64,000 nucleotides of DNA from Ruminococcus sp. (GCA_017403985.1 JAFRDE010000029.1:1-64000), one strand, 5' to 3'; shown: positions 26,264-34,431, numbered from the stretch's first letter. Translations and numbers: made by a program. Notes: a model not told the origin generated them from the letters alone.

Positions 26264-26476
26264 GGTGAATGGTTAACGGTGAATAGTGAATGGTGTATGG
26301 CGGGCGCTGCCCGCACCCCTTTCCTATTCGATTCTCTGAAAAATGATAATTACATGAATAACGCCCATGGCTTTTCACAAAGAGTCATGGGCGTTACTAT
26401 TTATATGCTGTTATACAATCCAAAAGCCGTCAGGCTTTCCCAAAACCATTCACCTTTCACCGTTCACCATTCACCA
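26264..26476. repeat. Family D element D4 (word GGTGAAT)
   Basis: Left arm GGTGAAT-GGTTAAC-GGTGAAT-AGTGAAT; then GCGGGC-GCT-GCCCGC-ACCCC; later AAAGCC-GTCA-GGCTTT-CCC; right arm CCATTCACCTTTCACC and CGTTCACCATTCACC. A terminator hairpin (26360-26395) is enclosed. Confidence 0.75.
26360..26397. terminator. Hairpin downstream of putP, inside D4
   Basis: AACGCCCATG (26360-26369) pairs with CATGGGCGTT (26386-26395). The following sequence is only moderately T-rich (ACTATTT). Confidence 0.5.
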
Positions 26477-26546
26477 ACAAATGATAATTCTTATTTCAAA
26501 TTAACCGTTACGGCGATTTTACCGGTTGTTACAGGCTTGCAATCAA

Positions 26547-26562
26547 ACACAATATATAGTGG
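26547..26562. promoter_or_regulatory. NrdR box 1 upstream of nrdD
   Basis: ACACAATATATAGTGG fits the NrdR consensus acaCwAtATaTwGtgt at 15 of 16 positions. Confidence 0.6.
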
Positions 26563-26721
26563 TCGGACATAATTGCCTCACAATAATTAGTTATAATTCT
26601 TTTATCGACATCATTTTTATTTTTCTTATCAAATTCAACAAAGATTTATTTTTTTCTCGTATAAAATACCGATTGATTTCACGTCGGCAATCTGCTATAT
26701 TATGACAGGATTTCGCCCGGC

Positions 26722-26737
26722 TCACAAGATATTGTAT
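26722..26737. promoter_or_regulatory. NrdR box 2 upstream of nrdD
   Basis: TCACAAGATATTGTAT fits the NrdR consensus at 13 of 16 positions. It lies in the loop of a GCCCG/CGGGC hairpin. The distance of about 175 bases from box 1 is greater than the usual closely spaced pair. The remainder of 26480-26806 is AT-rich and shows no gene. Confidence 0.5.
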
Positions 26738-26806
26738 CGGGCATGCTTTTTGTAACAAAAGTATTACAGAACCAAAATGCATTACTGAAGGAGAGAAAGA
26801 GTTAAC

Positions 26807-29164
26807 ATGACACAGATTAAAATGATCCTCAAGCGCGACGGACGCGCGGTACCCTTTGATAAGGAGAAAATCACCCAGGCCATCTTCAAGGCTGCTCACG
26901 CCATCGGCGGCAACGACTATGAGAGCGCCGAGGAGCTGACCGACAAGGTCGTCGAATACCTCGAGGCAGAGGATAACGATACCCCCACCGTCGAGCACGT
27001 TCAGGATACCGTCGAAAAGATCCTGATCGAGAACGGTCACGCCAGAACCGCGAAAGAGTTCATCCTTTACCGCGCGGAGCGCACCAGAGTCCGCGAGATG
27101 AACACCAAGCTGATGAAGGTCTACGAGGACCTGACCTTCAAATCCGCGAAGGATAACGACGTCAAGCGCGAGAACGCCAACATCGACGGTGATACCGCGA
27201 TGGGCACCATGCTCAAGTACGGTTCCGAGGGCGCGAAGGAATTCTATCAGATGTATGTCCTCAACCCCAAGTTCGCCAAGGCGCACCGCGAGGGCGACAT
27301 CCACATCCACGACCTCGACTTCCTCACCCTGACCACTACCTGCTGCCAGATCGATCTCTTAAAGCTCTTCAAGGGCGGTTTTTCCACCGGTCACGGCTTC
27401 ATCCGCGAACCCAACGATATCTCCACCTACGGCGCGCTGGCTTGTATCGCGATCCAGTCTAACCAGAACGACCAGCACGGCGGCCAGAGTGTACCGAACT
27501 TTGACTACAGCATGGCGCCGGGCGTCACCAAGACCTATAACAAGCGTTACCGCGCGAACCTCGCCCGCGGCGCGGAGCTCCTCGCCGACGACGAGAACGC
27601 CAAGGAAAACATCGAAGCGATCTGCGCGGCTGCCGAGGCCGCTACCGGCGAGCTTGCAAAGCTCGAATCCGCTCCCGAGTACGACGCAAAAGAGCTCGAG
27701 CTGCTGACCGGTCAGTACGGCGAGAAGATCGCCGGCAAACTCCAGCGCTTTGCGAAGAAACACGCTTTGACCGAGACCGACCGCGCTACCTTCCAGGCGA
27801 TGGAAGCGGTCGTCCACAACCTCAACACCATGCACTCCCGCGCGGGCGCACAGGTACCCTTCTCCTCCATCAACTACGGTACCGACACCTCCCCCGAGGG
27901 CAGAATGGTCATCAAGAACATCCTTTTAGCGACCGAAAAGGGTCTGGGCAACGGCGAGACCCCGATCTTCCCCGTCCACATCTTCAAGGTCAAGGAAGGC
28001 GTCAACTATAATCCCGAAGATCCGAACTACGACCTCTTCAAGCTCAGCTTCCGCGTATCGGCGAAGCGCCTCTTCCCCAACTACGCTTTCATCGACGCGC
28101 CCTATAACCTGAGCTACTACAAGCCCGGTCATCCCGAGACCGAGGTCGCATACATGGGCTGCCGCACCAGAGTTATCGGCAACCGTCACGATCCGTCCAG
28201 AGAGATCACCTACGGCAGAGGCAACTTAAGCTTCACCTCCATCAACCTCCCGCGCCTTGCGATCCTCTCTAACAAAAACATCGACTTCTTCTTTGAGCAG
28301 CTCGACCGCATGCTCGACCTTTGCATCGACCAGATCTTAGAGCGCTTTGAGATCCAGTGCCAGAAGCTCGTCCGCAACTATCCGTTCCTGATGGGTCAGG
28401 GCGTATGGATCGATTCCGACAAGCTCTCTATCGACGACGAAGTACGCGAAGTGCTCAAGCACGGCACCCTCAGTATCGGCTTCATCGGTCTTGCCGAGGC
28501 GCTGGTCGCCCTGATCGGCAAGCATCACGGTGAATCTGAAGAAGCCCAGCGTCTGGGTCTCGAGATCGTCTCCTTCATGCGTAAGAAGTTAGATAAGCAG
28601 AGCGAGAAGATGCAGCTCAACTTCACCTGCCTCGCCACCCCCGCAGAGGGTCTGTCCGGCCGCTTCGTCCGCATCGACAAAGAGCGCTTCGGCGTGATCA
28701 AGGGCGTCACCGACCGCGACTACTACACCAACTCCTTCCACGTTCCGGTCTACTATCCGATCAACGCCTTCGATAAGATCAAGATCGAGGCTCCCTACCA
28801 CGCGCTGACCAACGCCGGTCACATCTCCTACATCGAGCTCGACGGCGATCCAACCGAGAACCTCGAGGCGTTCGAGCAGGTCGTACGCTGCATGAAGGAA
28901 GCGGGCATCGGCTACGGTTCCATCAACCATCCCGTCGACCGCGACCCCGTCTGCGGCTACACCGGCATCATCGGCGACTACTGCCCCAAGTGCGGCAGAA
29001 AGATCGTCAAGAACGGTATGCAGGTTGAGCGCATCCGCCGCATCACCGGCTACCTCGTCGGTACCCTCGACCGCTTCAACAACGCCAAGAAGGCAGAGGT
29101 CAACGACAGAGTCAAACACAGCCTGAGCACAGGCGACTGCGCCTGCGAGTTAGAGGCGGTTTGA
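26807..29164 (+). CDS. nrdD: Anaerobic ribonucleoside-triphosphate reductase (class III)
   Basis: Glycyl-radical enzyme that makes dNTPs without oxygen, 785 residues. An N-terminal ATP-cone (LKRDGRAVPFDKEKITQAIFKA) senses ATP/dATP. The barrel carries substrate residues such as the Asn/His region HIHDLDFLTLTTTCCQIDL. Near the C-terminus the zinc site CGYTGIIGDYCPKCGR is followed by the glycyl radical loop RRITGYLVGTLDRFN. Start at 26807 after GGAGAG. Upstream NrdR-like boxes suggest repression by NrdR-ATP/dATP. Its activase NrdG is 350 bases downstream, the gap being filled with repeats C2 and B3. Confidence 0.96.
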   Translation: MTQIKMILKRDGRAVPFDKEKITQAIFKAAHAIGGNDYESAEELTDKVVEYLEAEDNDTPTVEHVQDTVEKILIENGHARTAKEFILYRAERTRVREMNTKLMKVYEDLTFKSAKDNDVKRENANIDGDTAMGTMLKYGSEGAKEFYQMYVLNPKFAKAHREGDIHIHDLDFLTLTTTCCQIDLLKLFKGGFSTGHGFIREPNDISTYGALACIAIQSNQNDQHGGQSVPNFDYSMAPGVTKTYNKRYRANLARGAELLADDENAKENIEAICAAAEAATGELAKLESAPEYDAKELELLTGQYGEKIAGKLQRFAKKHALTETDRATFQAMEAVVHNLNTMHSRAGAQVPFSSINYGTDTSPEGRMVIKNILLATEKGLGNGETPIFPVHIFKVKEGVNYNPEDPNYDLFKLSFRVSAKRLFPNYAFIDAPYNLSYYKPGHPETEVAYMGCRTRVIGNRHDPSREITYGRGNLSFTSINLPRLAILSNKNIDFFFEQLDRMLDLCIDQILERFEIQCQKLVRNYPFLMGQGVWIDSDKLSIDDEVREVLKHGTLSIGFIGLAEALVALIGKHHGESEEAQRLGLEIVSFMRKKLDKQSEKMQLNFTCLATPAEGLSGRFVRIDKERFGVIKGVTDRDYYTNSFHVPVYYPINAFDKIKIEAPYHALTNAGHISYIELDGDPTENLEAFEQVVRCMKEAGIGYGSINHPVDRDPVCGYTGIIGDYCPKCGRKIVKNGMQVERIRRITGYLVGTLDRFNNAKKAEVNDRVKHSLSTGDCACELEAV

Positions 29165-29188
29165 AAGTAATTGATAAAACGTATAACA

Positions 29189-29236
29189 GCCTCCCTTTCC
29201 CAAGGGAGGTGCCCGACAGGGCGGAGGGTTGCAAAA
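29189..29236. repeat. Family C half-element C2
   Basis: GCCTCCCTTTCCCAAGGGAGG followed by GTGCCCGACAGGGCGGAGGGTTG. Only the left half is present, between nrdD and nrdG. Confidence 0.75.
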
Positions 29237-29283
29237 ACCTTTCCAATGCATGTTGTTAAAACGCGAAGCAAATAAAATATTTC

Positions 29284-29394
29284 CGTAGGGGCGAGCATTG
29301 CTCGTCCGCTTGGCTGAAACATTTCATTCCTATCTGACGTTTTCGATATATTCAACGCCCGTCATTCTACGGATGGTCAATGACCATCCCTACG
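29284..29394. repeat. Family B repeat, copy B3
   Basis: CGTAGGGGCGAGCATTGCTC ... CGGATGGTCAATGACCATCC then CTACG. A fragment with GTACGCCGCAAGCGTCGTAC and CCTAC at 29450-29477 looks like a second, partial copy. Confidence 0.8.
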
Positions 29395-29511
29395 AAAACA
29401 GGTATTTGCTTCGCCTTTGAATGATATCTTAACCGTCCTTTCGTCCTTTCGGTACGCCGCAAGCGTCGTACCCTACAATATGTACATCAAACACTAAAGG
29501 AGCCAACAGCC

Positions 29512-30033
29512 ATGTCCGAAACCAAAACACCCCTGCGCTTAGCCGGCGTAGTCAGAGAGAGCATCGTCGACGGTCCCGGCATCCGCATGACGGTATTCGT
29601 ACAGGGCTGTCCGCACCACTGCAAAGGCTGCCACAACGAACATACATGGAGCTTTGAAGGCGGCTATGACAGCTCCGTCGAGCGCGTCTTAGAGGAAGCC
29701 GCCAAGGATCCGCTTCTCAGAGGGATCACCCTCTCGGGCGGCGAGCCCTTCTGTCAGGCAAAGGCTTTGACCGTGATGGCGAAGCGCGCGCACGAAATGG
29801 GGCTGAACGTATTCTGTTACACGGGCTACACCTTTGAGTATCTTTGCGCACACTTTGACGAGCATCCCGAGTATAAGGCACTGCTCGAGCAGTGCGACTG
29901 GCTGGTGGACGGACCCTTCATCGAGGAACAAATGAGCCTGATGCTCCACTTCCGCGGCAGCCGCAATCAGCGTATTTTAGACGTACACAAATCCCTTGAG
30001 GAGGGTAAAGCGGTATTGTCTGAGATCAATTAG
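29512..30033 (+). CDS. nrdG: Anaerobic ribonucleotide reductase activase
   Basis: Radical-SAM enzyme that installs the glycyl radical on NrdD. 173 residues. The [4Fe-4S] motif is CPHHCKGC (Cys-x3-Cys-x2-Cys) in VQGCPHHCKGCHNEHTW, followed by the SAM-binding LSGGEPFCQ. ATG 29512 follows AAAGGAG. Same orientation as nrdD, but the intervening 350 bases contain two repeats, so read-through or a separate promoter is needed. Confidence 0.95.
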   Translation: MSETKTPLRLAGVVRESIVDGPGIRMTVFVQGCPHHCKGCHNEHTWSFEGGYDSSVERVLEEAAKDPLLRGITLSGGEPFCQAKALTVMAKRAHEMGLNVFCYTGYTFEYLCAHFDEHPEYKALLEQCDWLVDGPFIEEQMSLMLHFRGSRNQRILDVHKSLEEGKAVLSEIN

Positions 30034-30041
30034 TCACATAT

Positions 30042-30118
30042 TGTCATTTCGATGAGAAGACGGTTCCCTATTTGTGGGATTGCCGCGTCATCGGCTTTGC
30101 CGATTCCTCGCAATGACA
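30042..30118. repeat. Truncated family A repeat, copy A5
   Basis: TGTCATTTCGATGAG at the left joins directly to the right half (TTTGTGGGATTGCCGCG, then ATCGGCTTTGCCGAT, CCTCGCAATGACA). The left inner part is deleted. Confidence 0.75.
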
Positions 30119-30140
30119 TTTAAAAACAGAAACCATGAAA

Positions 30141-30173
30141 AGAGCGCCGGAGAGTCCGGCGCTCTTTTGTTTT
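30141..30173 (+). terminator. Terminator after nrdG
   Basis: AGAGCGCCGGA-GAG-TCCGGCGCTCT with TTTGTTTT tail: a perfect 11-bp stem. Confidence 0.85.
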
Positions 30174-30366
30174 AGGTGAAGGACTAAGGGTGAAGAGTTT
30201 ACGGCAGGCTCCGCCCGCACCCTGAGGCCCCCTTTCCTAAGGGGGCTGGCACGGACACTTGTGTCACGCGACTGGGGTTTGTAACCCTCCTCCCTATCGG
30301 GCACCTCCCTTGGGAAAGGGGTGCTGCATGCGCGTCAGCGTTTCCCACAACCCATCTCCCTTCAAC
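30174..30366. repeat. Family D element D5 (word GGTGAAG) enclosing C3
   Basis: Left arm GGTGAAG-GACTAAG-GGTGAAG; then GGCAGGCTCCGCCCGCACCC; a nested family C copy; then GCGCGTCAGCGTTTCCC; right arm CCCATCTCCCTTCAAC. Arms are partly decayed. Confidence 0.65.
30225..30332. repeat. Family C repeat, copy C3 (nested in D5)
   Basis: AGGCCCCCTTTCCTAAGGGG at the left, GCACCTCCCTTGGGAAAGGG at the right; an internal hairpin ACGGACACTTGTGTCACG. It stands inside D5, so insertion order D5 then C3 is likely. Confidence 0.75.
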
Positions 30367-30513
30367 AAATTAGTCATTTTCACCAAATTCCCTCTTGCAT
30401 TTTTCCGACTTTGTCCTGTTGTATTATTCCGCAAAATGTGATAAAATGATTGTGTATATACGGTGATTTTCCAATCATCACGAATCAGTATCATCTTGAA
30501 AGGATGGATATGC

Positions 30514-30861
30514 ATGGTAGTAAGAGACATTATTGAGATTTTAGACGGCGAGATCATCTGTGAGGGCGACCTCGACACCGAGATCAAGACCGCCTGCGGC
30601 TCCGATATGATGAGCGACGTTCTGGCGTTCGTCAAGGATCAGAGCGTCCTGCTGACGGGTCTGGTCAATCCTCAGGTCGTTCGCACCGCCGAGATGATGG
30701 ACATGGCGTGCATCGTTTTCGTGCGCGGCAAGGTGCCGGATCAAGGCATCATCGACCTTGCCGAGCAGCGCGACATCACCCTCATCAAGACCCGCTACAG
30801 AATGTTCACCGCCTGCGGCAAGCTGTATGAGGGCGGGCTCTCCGGAGGTACCGCGGTATGA
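30514..30861 (+). CDS. DRTGG-domain protein 1 (hydrogenase cluster)
   Basis: 115 residues matching the DRTGG-type small domain: VVRDIIEILDGEIICEGDLDTEIKTACGSDMMSDVLAFV, then LLTGLVNPQVVRTAEMMDMACIVFV. The domain occurs in CBS- and phosphotransacetylase-linked proteins and as single proteins beside clostridial hydrogenases; its ligand is unknown. The start at 30514 follows GAAAGGATG; an upstream ATG at 30463 has no such site. It opens the cluster and overlaps the next gene (ATGA), so it is translationally coupled to the ATPase. A paralogue lies 2.8 kb downstream. Confidence 0.72.
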   Translation: MVVRDIIEILDGEIICEGDLDTEIKTACGSDMMSDVLAFVKDQSVLLTGLVNPQVVRTAEMMDMACIVFVRGKVPDQGIIDLAEQRDITLIKTRYRMFTACGKLYEGGLSGGTAV

Positions 30862-31283
30862 GTAATATCCATCTTCACTATGAGGTCAGCGCCGAGGACT
30901 TCACCCGCGCGGGCGAGGCTTCGAGCTCTGTCAAAAAGCGCCTGAAAGCGCTGGGCTACAATACCGACGCCATCCGACGCGTCGCTATCGCGATGTATGA
31001 AGCCGAGATCAACATGGTCATCCATGCCGACGGCGGCTTTGTCGACGTCGATATCTATCCCGATCATGTAGACATCCTGCTCTCCGACCACGGTCCCGGC
31101 ATCCCCGACGTAGAAAAGGCGATGCAGGAGGGCTATTCCACCGCGCCCGACAACGTCCGCAACCTCGGCTTCGGCGCGGGCATGGGTCTGCCCAATATCA
31201 AGAAGTACACCGACGATATGCGGATCGAAACCGAGATCGGCAAGGGCACGGACCTGTATCTGACCGTGAGAGTAAACGAATAA
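30858..31283 (+). CDS. GHKL ATPase, anti-sigma-factor/RsbT-like (hydrogenase cluster)
   Basis: 141 residues of the HATPase_c_2 type. The N box is AMYEAEINMVIHADGG, the G1 box LLSDHGPGIPDVEKAM, the G2 region NLGFGAGMGLPNIKKYTDDM and the final GKGTDLYLTV. No sensor or dimerisation domain, so it is a stand-alone serine kinase or anti-sigma-like ATPase rather than a histidine kinase. Partner proteins are probably encoded in the same cluster. ATGA overlap with the DRTGG gene. Confidence 0.8.
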   Translation: MSNIHLHYEVSAEDFTRAGEASSSVKKRLKALGYNTDAIRRVAIAMYEAEINMVIHADGGFVDVDIYPDHVDILLSDHGPGIPDVEKAMQEGYSTAPDNVRNLGFGAGMGLPNIKKYTDDMRIETEIGKGTDLYLTVRVNE

Positions 31284-31285
31284 CT

Positions 31286-31412
31286 TGGTTAATGGTGAAT
31301 AGTGAATGGTAAATGGTTTCGGGAAACGCTGACGCATTTTTGATTCCTATATAATCGGGTGAGGGCGGAGCCCTCCATCAATCATTCACCATTAGTCATT
31401 CACCATTCACCA
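31286..31412. repeat. Family D element D6 (word GGTGAAT, core inverted)
   Basis: Left arm GGTTAAT-GGTGAAT-AGTGAAT-GGTAAAT; GGGAAACGC-TGAC-GCATTT; ATCGGGTGAGGGCGGAGCCC; right arm ATTCACCATTAGTCATTCACC. The core is in reverse orientation compared with D1 and D4. It ends beside the ribosome site of the next gene. Confidence 0.75.
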
Positions 31413-31427
31413 AAAAAAGGAATAACT

Positions 31428-32699
31428 ATGAAAAACTACTTCCACTCTGTCGAGCTGGACGCTGAGCTTTGCTGCGGCTGTACCAACTGCCTCAAGCGCT
31501 GTCCCACCGAGGCGATCCGCATCCGCGGCGGCAAGGCGCATATCCTCTCCGAGAGGTGCATCGACTGCGGCGAATGTATCCGCATCTGTCCGCATCACGC
31601 CAAGCGCGCCCGCTCCAACAGTATCGACGAAATACAACCCTATAAAATCAAGGTCGCGATCCCCGCGCCCGCCCTGTTCGGTCAGTTCAACAACCTCAAC
31701 GATATCGATATCGTGCTGACGGGTCTGCGCGCGATGGGCTTCGACGTGATCTACGAAGTCAGCCGCGCCGCTGAGCTGGTATCCGAAGCTACGCGCAATC
31801 TGATCAAAGAAAAGAAACTCCGTCTCCCGATCATCAGCTCCGCCTGTCCGGCGGTCGTGCGCCTGATCAAGATCCGCTTCCCCGAGCTGTGCGGCAACGT
31901 CCTGCCCCTGCTGGCGCCGATGGAGGTCGCCGCCAAGATGGTGCGCCGCGAGATCATCGAGATGACCGGCGTATCCGACGATGAGATCGGCGTGTTCTTC
32001 ATCACGCCCTGTCCCGCTAAGGTGACCGAGATCAATAACCCCACCAGCACCGAAAAGAGCGCGGTCAACGGCGCGATCGCCATCTCGCAGATCTATCCCG
32101 AGCTGACCTCCAAGATGGACAAGCTCAACACGATCGAATCCATCGCGAAATCCGGCTTGATCGGCGTAGGCTGGGCGACCTCGGGCGGTGAAGCCGCCGC
32201 GATGCTGGGCGACAAATACCTTGCCGCCGACGGCATCGAGAACGTCATCCGCGTGCTTGAGGAGCTGGAGGACGAGCATATCCACGGCGTAGACTTCATC
32301 GAGCTCAACGCCTGCTCCGGCGGCTGTGTCGGCGGCGTACTGGCGGTCGAGAACCCCTACGTCGCACAGGCGCGCATCCAGAACCTGCGCAAATATCTCC
32401 CCGTTTCACTGAACCACCTCAAGAACAACGATATGGACAGGATGAAGTGGGAAAACGAGCTGAAATTCAACGCCGAGAGCTTCCGTCTGTCCGACGACAT
32501 TTTCGAGGCGATGGACATGATGGAAAAGATGGAACAGATCTGCAAGAACCTGCCCGGACTCGACTGCGGCTCCTGCGGCGCTCCCACCTGCCGTGCGCTC
32601 GCCGAGGACATCGTCAAGGGCAACGCCAAGGAGACCGACTGCATCCATAAGCTCAAGGCGAGGATCCAGTCCGTCTACGACCAGCTGGGCAAGCTATGA
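31428..32699 (+). CDS. Sensory-type [FeFe]-hydrogenase homologue (HydS-like, no PAS domain)
   Basis: 423 residues. Two N-terminal [4Fe-4S] sites (CCGCTNCLKRCPTEAI and CIDCGECIRICPHHAK), an H-cluster domain, and a C-terminal [4Fe-4S] domain of CODH/ACS type (LDCGSCGAPTCRALAEDIV). H-cluster motifs are altered: L1 is SSACPAVV (the proton-relay Cys is Ala), L2 is ITPCPAKVTEI, L3 is NACSGGCVGGVLAVENP in place of the CxxGCxxGGGQP form. Loss of the relay Cys is known for sensory hydrogenases, so this is probably an H2 or redox sensor, not a producer. Group C sensors carry PAS; this one does not, closer to group D as I recall it. Start at 31428 after AAAAAAGG. Confidence 0.75.
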   Translation: MKNYFHSVELDAELCCGCTNCLKRCPTEAIRIRGGKAHILSERCIDCGECIRICPHHAKRARSNSIDEIQPYKIKVAIPAPALFGQFNNLNDIDIVLTGLRAMGFDVIYEVSRAAELVSEATRNLIKEKKLRLPIISSACPAVVRLIKIRFPELCGNVLPLLAPMEVAAKMVRREIIEMTGVSDDEIGVFFITPCPAKVTEINNPTSTEKSAVNGAIAISQIYPELTSKMDKLNTIESIAKSGLIGVGWATSGGEAAAMLGDKYLAADGIENVIRVLEELEDEHIHGVDFIELNACSGGCVGGVLAVENPYVAQARIQNLRKYLPVSLNHLKNNDMDRMKWENELKFNAESFRLSDDIFEAMDMMEKMEQICKNLPGLDCGSCGAPTCRALAEDIVKGNAKETDCIHKLKARIQSVYDQLGKL

Positions 32700-33079
32700 G
32701 CAGCGCGGAACTGACTCCCCGCGAGAGGGAGTATCTGGAATGTGAAACGCCCCTGCTGACCGGCGGCAAAGCGGCGCTGCGCCTGATCGGAGGCTTATTC
32801 GCGTCGTTCGGTAAGGCGATCATATCCCCTACGACTGTTTACGGCAAGTCAGAGCAAAAAATGACGCGTACCGTCAAAGAGATACGCTATACCAGATACA
32901 AAAAGGCGGTGCTCCGCAAGCAGAACGGAACGCCGAAAAAAGGCGACGAAAAGCTCCTCAAAAAGCTGAACAAAAAGGATTTCATTTTCGCCGAGGACAA
33001 CTATGATCCCGACGAATTCACCAAGCAGATCTATGAAGCATATATGAAAAGGCAGGAAGAGCTCAGGAACAAGAAATAA
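32696..33079 (+). CDS. Conserved small hypothetical in the hydrogenase cluster
   Basis: 127 residues, basic, not recognised. A hydrophobic, Gly-rich stretch (GGKAALRLIGGLFASFGKAII, about residues 24-44, quoted in part) could be an amphipathic or membrane helix, followed by Lys/Arg-rich helices and an acidic patch (AEDNYDPDEFTKQIYEAYM). The ATGA overlap with the sensory-hydrogenase gene implies a coupled partner of that protein. No catalytic motif is seen. Confidence 0.6.
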   Translation: MSSAELTPREREYLECETPLLTGGKAALRLIGGLFASFGKAIISPTTVYGKSEQKMTRTVKEIRYTRYKKAVLRKQNGTPKKGDEKLLKKLNKKDFIFAEDNYDPDEFTKQIYEAYMKRQEELRNKK

Positions 33080-33131
33080 ACAGGCTTTTCCCTGAAACAA
33101 TATCGTCAATTGAAGCACACCGATGTATCAG

Positions 33132-33260
33132 TGTCATTGCGAGCCCTCATGGGCGCGGCAATCCCCCTGTCGATAATACCGTTTTGAAAGAGTAGCCCTG
33201 CTCCTCTTTGTGGGATTCCCACGGTCGCCGGACACGAGTGTCCGCTCCCTCGGAATGACA
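33132..33260. repeat. Family A repeat, copy A6
   Basis: TGTCATTGCGAG ... CTCGGAATGACA. The right tip carries the hairpin CGGACAC-GA-GTGTCCG. Confidence 0.85.
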
Positions 33261-33300
33261 GCGAGAATTTGCTGTAGCTCCCTAATCAGAAAAATACACA

Positions 33301-33331
33301 ATTCCTAATTCCCAACTCCTGATTCCTAATT
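33301..33331. repeat. Single family D arm D7
   Basis: ATTCCTAATTCCCAACTCC and TGATTCCTAATT: complement of the GTTAGGA word. It ends directly at the ribosome site of the next gene. Confidence 0.6.
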
Positions 33332-33344
33332 ACCGGAGGAAATT

Positions 33345-33671
33345 ATGACCGTAAAAGAATTGATCGAAAAACTGGATTTAAAGATTCTCGTCGAGGACGA
33401 TCTTGACCGCGAGGTCACCGACTGCTACATCGGCGATCTCTTAAGCTGGGTCATGGGCAGAGCGCCCGCCGACAGCGCGTGGCTGACCGTCATGGGCAAC
33501 ATCAACAGCATCGCCGTTGCGACTCTCGCAGACGCGAGCTGCATCATCCTCGTGGAGAACGCGGCGCTCGACGACAACGCGCGCCAGAAAGCCGAGATGC
33601 ACGGCGTGAACATCCTCACCACCGAGGAAAACAGCTATCAGCTGGCTGTGAAAATCAGCAAGCTCATCTGA
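33345..33671 (+). CDS. DRTGG-domain protein 2 (hydrogenase cluster)
   Basis: 108 residues, paralogue of the protein at 30514: MTVKELIEKLDLKILVEDDL then DREVTDCYIGDLLSWVMGRA, and VATLADASCIILVENAALDD. The DRTGG-like fold is inferred from the pattern. Start at 33345 after GGAGGAAATT. Thirteen bases upstream of the PHP gene and in the same transcription direction as the whole cluster. Ligand and partner unknown. Confidence 0.7.
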   Translation: MTVKELIEKLDLKILVEDDLDREVTDCYIGDLLSWVMGRAPADSAWLTVMGNINSIAVATLADASCIILVENAALDDNARQKAEMHGVNILTTEENSYQLAVKISKLI

Positions 33672-33683
33672 GGACGCTTTCCT

Positions 33684-34397
33684 ATGCCGAAATTTTACTA
33701 CGACCTGCATCTGCACTCGTGCCTCTCGCCGTGCGGGGACATGGACATGACGCCCAACAATATCGTGAATATGGCGAAGCTGTTAGGGCTCGACGTGATC
33801 GCCCTGACCGACCACAACACTTCCCTCAACTGTGAGGCGGCGATGAAGGTCGGCGAGGAGGTCGGCGTCCTCGTCATCCCCGGGATGGAGCTGACTACCT
33901 CCGAAGACATCCACGCGGTGTGCCTCTTCCCCACCCTTGCAAAGGCGCTCGCCTTCTCGACCTATGTGGACGAGAACCGCATCCATATCCGCAACAAGGC
34001 TCAAATCTACGGCAGACAGGTCATCATGGACGAAAACGATGAAGAGATCGGCGAGATCGAGGATCTTCTGATCCCCGCCTCCTTTATCGGCATCTACGAC
34101 GCGTATCGAAAAGCCAAGGAATTCGGCGGTATCTGCTACCCCGCGCACATCGACCGCGACTCGCTCTCCATCCTCGCGGTACAGGGTGAGATCGACCCGT
34201 ACTGCGGCTTCAGAACCGCCGAGCTGGCGAATATCTCCCGCTTAGATGAGCTCAAACAGCAGCACCCGATCCTCGAAACAATGAACATCATCACCTGCTC
34301 CGACGCGCATTACCTCGAGAACATGAAGGACGCGGCGAATACGTTGGAGCTGCCCGAGCTGACAAGGGAAGCGGTGATCGCATATTTAGACAGTTAA
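33684..34397 (+). CDS. PHP-domain metal-dependent phosphoesterase (hydrogenase cluster)
   Basis: 237 residues. PHP metal motifs are all present in order: YDLHLHSCLSPCGDMDM (HxH), ALTDHNTS (Asp-His), IPGMELTT (Glu), EDIHAVCLF (His), YPAHIDRDS (His) and the C-terminal ITCSDAHYL (Asp-x-His). The family hydrolyses phosphoesters such as nucleotides or oligonucleotides. Its place between DRTGG and hydrogenase genes recurs, as I recall, in clostridial genomes and suggests a signalling or maturation role, but the substrate is not known. Confidence 0.8.
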   Translation: MPKFYYDLHLHSCLSPCGDMDMTPNNIVNMAKLLGLDVIALTDHNTSLNCEAAMKVGEEVGVLVIPGMELTTSEDIHAVCLFPTLAKALAFSTYVDENRIHIRNKAQIYGRQVIMDENDEEIGEIEDLLIPASFIGIYDAYRKAKEFGGICYPAHIDRDSLSILAVQGEIDPYCGFRTAELANISRLDELKQQHPILETMNIITCSDAHYLENMKDAANTLELPELTREAVIAYLDS

Positions 34398-34404
34398 AGT
34401 CGCT

Positions 34405-34431
34405 TTGCAGTTGCAGGGCGGCTTTTTTCTT
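34405..34431 (+). terminator. Probable terminator after the PHP gene
   Basis: AGTCGC and GCGGCT form a six-pair stem around a TTTGCAGTTGCAG loop, followed by TTTTTTCTT. Confidence 0.5.
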
